A DNA stretch of 64,000 nt from Vicugna pacos (lineage: Eukaryota; Chordata; Mammalia; Artiodactyla; Camelidae): NCBI RefSeq assembly GCF_048564905.1, contig NC_132991.1, forward strand, positions 56,427,501-56,491,500. The letters are read 5' to 3'. This document shows positions 62,279 to 64,000 of this stretch, in pieces. The notes below the pieces were generated by a model. The model was given only the letters and a program-made list of their open reading frames with translations, was not told where the DNA came from and searched no databases. The position numbers were made by a program, and so were the translations under genes. Numbering within the stretch: position 1 is the first letter of the stretch; each line of letters begins with the position of its first letter.

Positions 62279-62650
62279 CTAAGTGAAGTAAGCCAGAAAG
62301 AGAAAGAAAAATACCATATGAGATCGCTCATATGTGGAATCTAAAAAAAAAAACAAAAACAAAAACATAAATACAAAACAGAAATAGACTCATAGACATA
62401 GAATACAAACCTGTGGTTGCCAAGGGGGCAGAGGGTGGGAAGGGATAGATGGGATTTCAAAATTGTAGAATAGATAAACAAGATTATACTGTATAGCACA
62501 GGGAAATATACACAAGACCTTATGGTAGCTCACAGAGAAAGGAATGTGACAATGAATATATATATGTTCACGTATAACTGAAAAATTGTGCTGTACACTG
62601 GAATTTGACACAACATTGTAAACTGATTATAAATCAATAAAAAATGTTAA
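62279..62650 (+). mobile_element. Short 5'-truncated L1 insertion with target duplication
   Basis: L1 3' end from 'aagtgaagtaagccagaaag' to 'aaatcaataaaaaatgtt'. A 15-base target copy flanks it at 62264-62278 and 62651-62665 (14 of 15 identical). It starts close to the same L1 position as the 3' part of the twin-primed copy at 49594. Confidence 0.85.
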
Positions 62651-64000
62651 AAAAAATGCGATACATGTAAACCAGGAGAGCACATCCACTCCTTTAGAAA
62701 CAAATGAGGTGAGGACCTAGAAAGTAAGAGGGATTAGCTAAAATAGAACTAATCAGAGAATTGTTCATATCGTTTGTTTGTGGAGAACATTGTGACTTAC
62801 AGAATCAACTTATGATCATAGCCTCTGCTATGGGCTAGCTAGTTATGCCTCCCACGTTACTATCAATCTCCTAGAAAAGATGGACTTAACACAGTCAGGG
62901 TGATCCAGCATGTATAAGAGTTGCAGAACTGCTAAAAAAAAAAGATATAAACTTTGTTCTATGCCCTTAAAGCCACTATGAAATGGAGAGTCAGTTATAA
63001 TAACTAGTGAAACTCTTTTTAGTTGACAGAAATTGTTTTAGATTTAATTTAATATTAGATAATAATTCAGAGTTCAAAATAGCCTTTTTCATCCTACAAG
63101 TAGCAGTCTATTACGAACGGCTCTCAAGAATGTGTGGTACCTCTGCTGAATCTAGATGAGGGTAAACAAACATGTTGGCACTGCCTTCTTCTAAACAGGC
63201 TGGGAGTACCCATTTCTCACTACAGGGGCTGATACTAGCTTGAGAAAGTGTGGAGTGTCTCTGCTCGCTGTGAGAAATTAGTCATTTTTGCACTCCAATT
63301 TTAAGTGCAAAGTACTTGAATTGAAAATTCTACAGAGAATTTTATTATGTAAAGTTTAAGTGCCCTTTCCACCACTCTATCAAGCCCATCCAGATTAGAA
63401 ATTGTCACTCTTTGGTCTCTTTAAAATTATTGTTGGTTTTAGCTTTATTTTCCTATTACCATTTTTGTCTATTTTAAGCTACTTGGGACAAGGAAAATGT
63501 GTTGTAGAATGTTGAATTGTCATGTTACATATAAACATACCAAAAATGAGCTGAATGTAGACTAATTATTAAAACAAAATACAGTTTTTGTTAGGGCATT
63601 ATTATCATTTATGTACTGTAATAGTAACTTTTTAAGTGTCCCATTTGATAATGATAAACTCAGAAAGTTCAGGAAGACTTAAGGAAGAAGCTATTTTACA
63701 ACTTACTTTTAGGTTTTGAGCAATACTTCATTTAGGACAGAGAGTTGTTTAATCCAAATTAGTTTGTTGCTTGTGGTTTAAAATTCAGTCAGTGTGTTAT
63801 TAGATAGTAGAAGGACAGTAAAATTGCAGCCTTGACACATTTGATATCCATCTTTTCTTTCAATACTCTAGACAGATTTTGAGAATCAGTCTTTTTCTCG
63901 AAGGAAAATTATTATTTCCCTGAATGATATATACTCTGGGCTCAAAAGAAAAAGAACTCAGTTATGATATTTCTAGGTGAATGAACAATTAGCACCTATT

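Larger units (their letters stand above)
21717..64000 (-). other. CALCRL intron 1 and/or upstream flank; no protein-coding gene recognised
   Basis: 42 kb containing many repeats, listed separately. Non-repeat stretches such as 22200-25100, 27700-29400, 37250-38600, 45000-47200, 50000-51500 and 60550-62260 hold nothing I can name. The human exon 1 sequence, as far as I remember it, was not found here, and no large CpG island was seen. The promoter is therefore probably beyond the right edge, unless the exon has diverged. One exon-like signal lies at 57089-57156. Confidence 0.6.

Overview
The window is mammalian nuclear DNA: AT-rich, gene-poor, full of interspersed repeats, with exons separated by long introns. 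A tRNA-derived SINE at 17401-17519, which carries intact RNA polymerase III box motifs and ends in a CT-rich tail, matches my memory of the camelid Vic-1 type. The host is therefore probably a camel, llama or alpaca. This is an inference from family recognition, not a database result.

One gene is supported: the 5' half of CALCRL (calcitonin receptor-like receptor, CLR) on the minus strand. Two untranslated exons (21630-21716 and 21392-21471) and five coding exons (20295-20387, 17815-17950, 15232-15342, 15021-15133, 13508-13599) have correct GT/AG borders and compatible phases. Together they encode residues 1-167 plus two bases of codon 168: signal peptide, the complete ligand-binding ectodomain with six cysteines, and TM1. 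The first exon was not found upstream. The remaining seven transmembrane-domain exons were not found in 1-13507, so they probably lie beyond the left edge.

Layout: 1-13507 is intron 8 with MIR, L1 and old repeat debris and a guanine-rich purine tract. 13508-21716 is the exon cluster with short and medium introns, two local tandem duplications and the camelid SINE. 21717-64000 is about 42 kb of intron 1 and/or upstream flank. It holds MIR/L2 fossils, a Tigger-type DNA element, MER5-type pieces, several LTR fossils, and L1 fragments. The L1 fragments include a 5'-inverted (twin-primed) copy with opposite-strand L1 sequence nested in it at 48304-49946. A 68-base minus-strand candidate exon at 57089-57156 is the only other exon-like signal I noticed.

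The listed open frames outside CALCRL look like chance frames or L1 remnants. I see no sign of a new multi-gene system. The most useful second looks are the short upstream ORFs in CALCRL exon 2, the candidate exon at 57.1 kb, the CpG-rich patch with a perfect palindrome at 34.1 kb, and the nested L1 structure.
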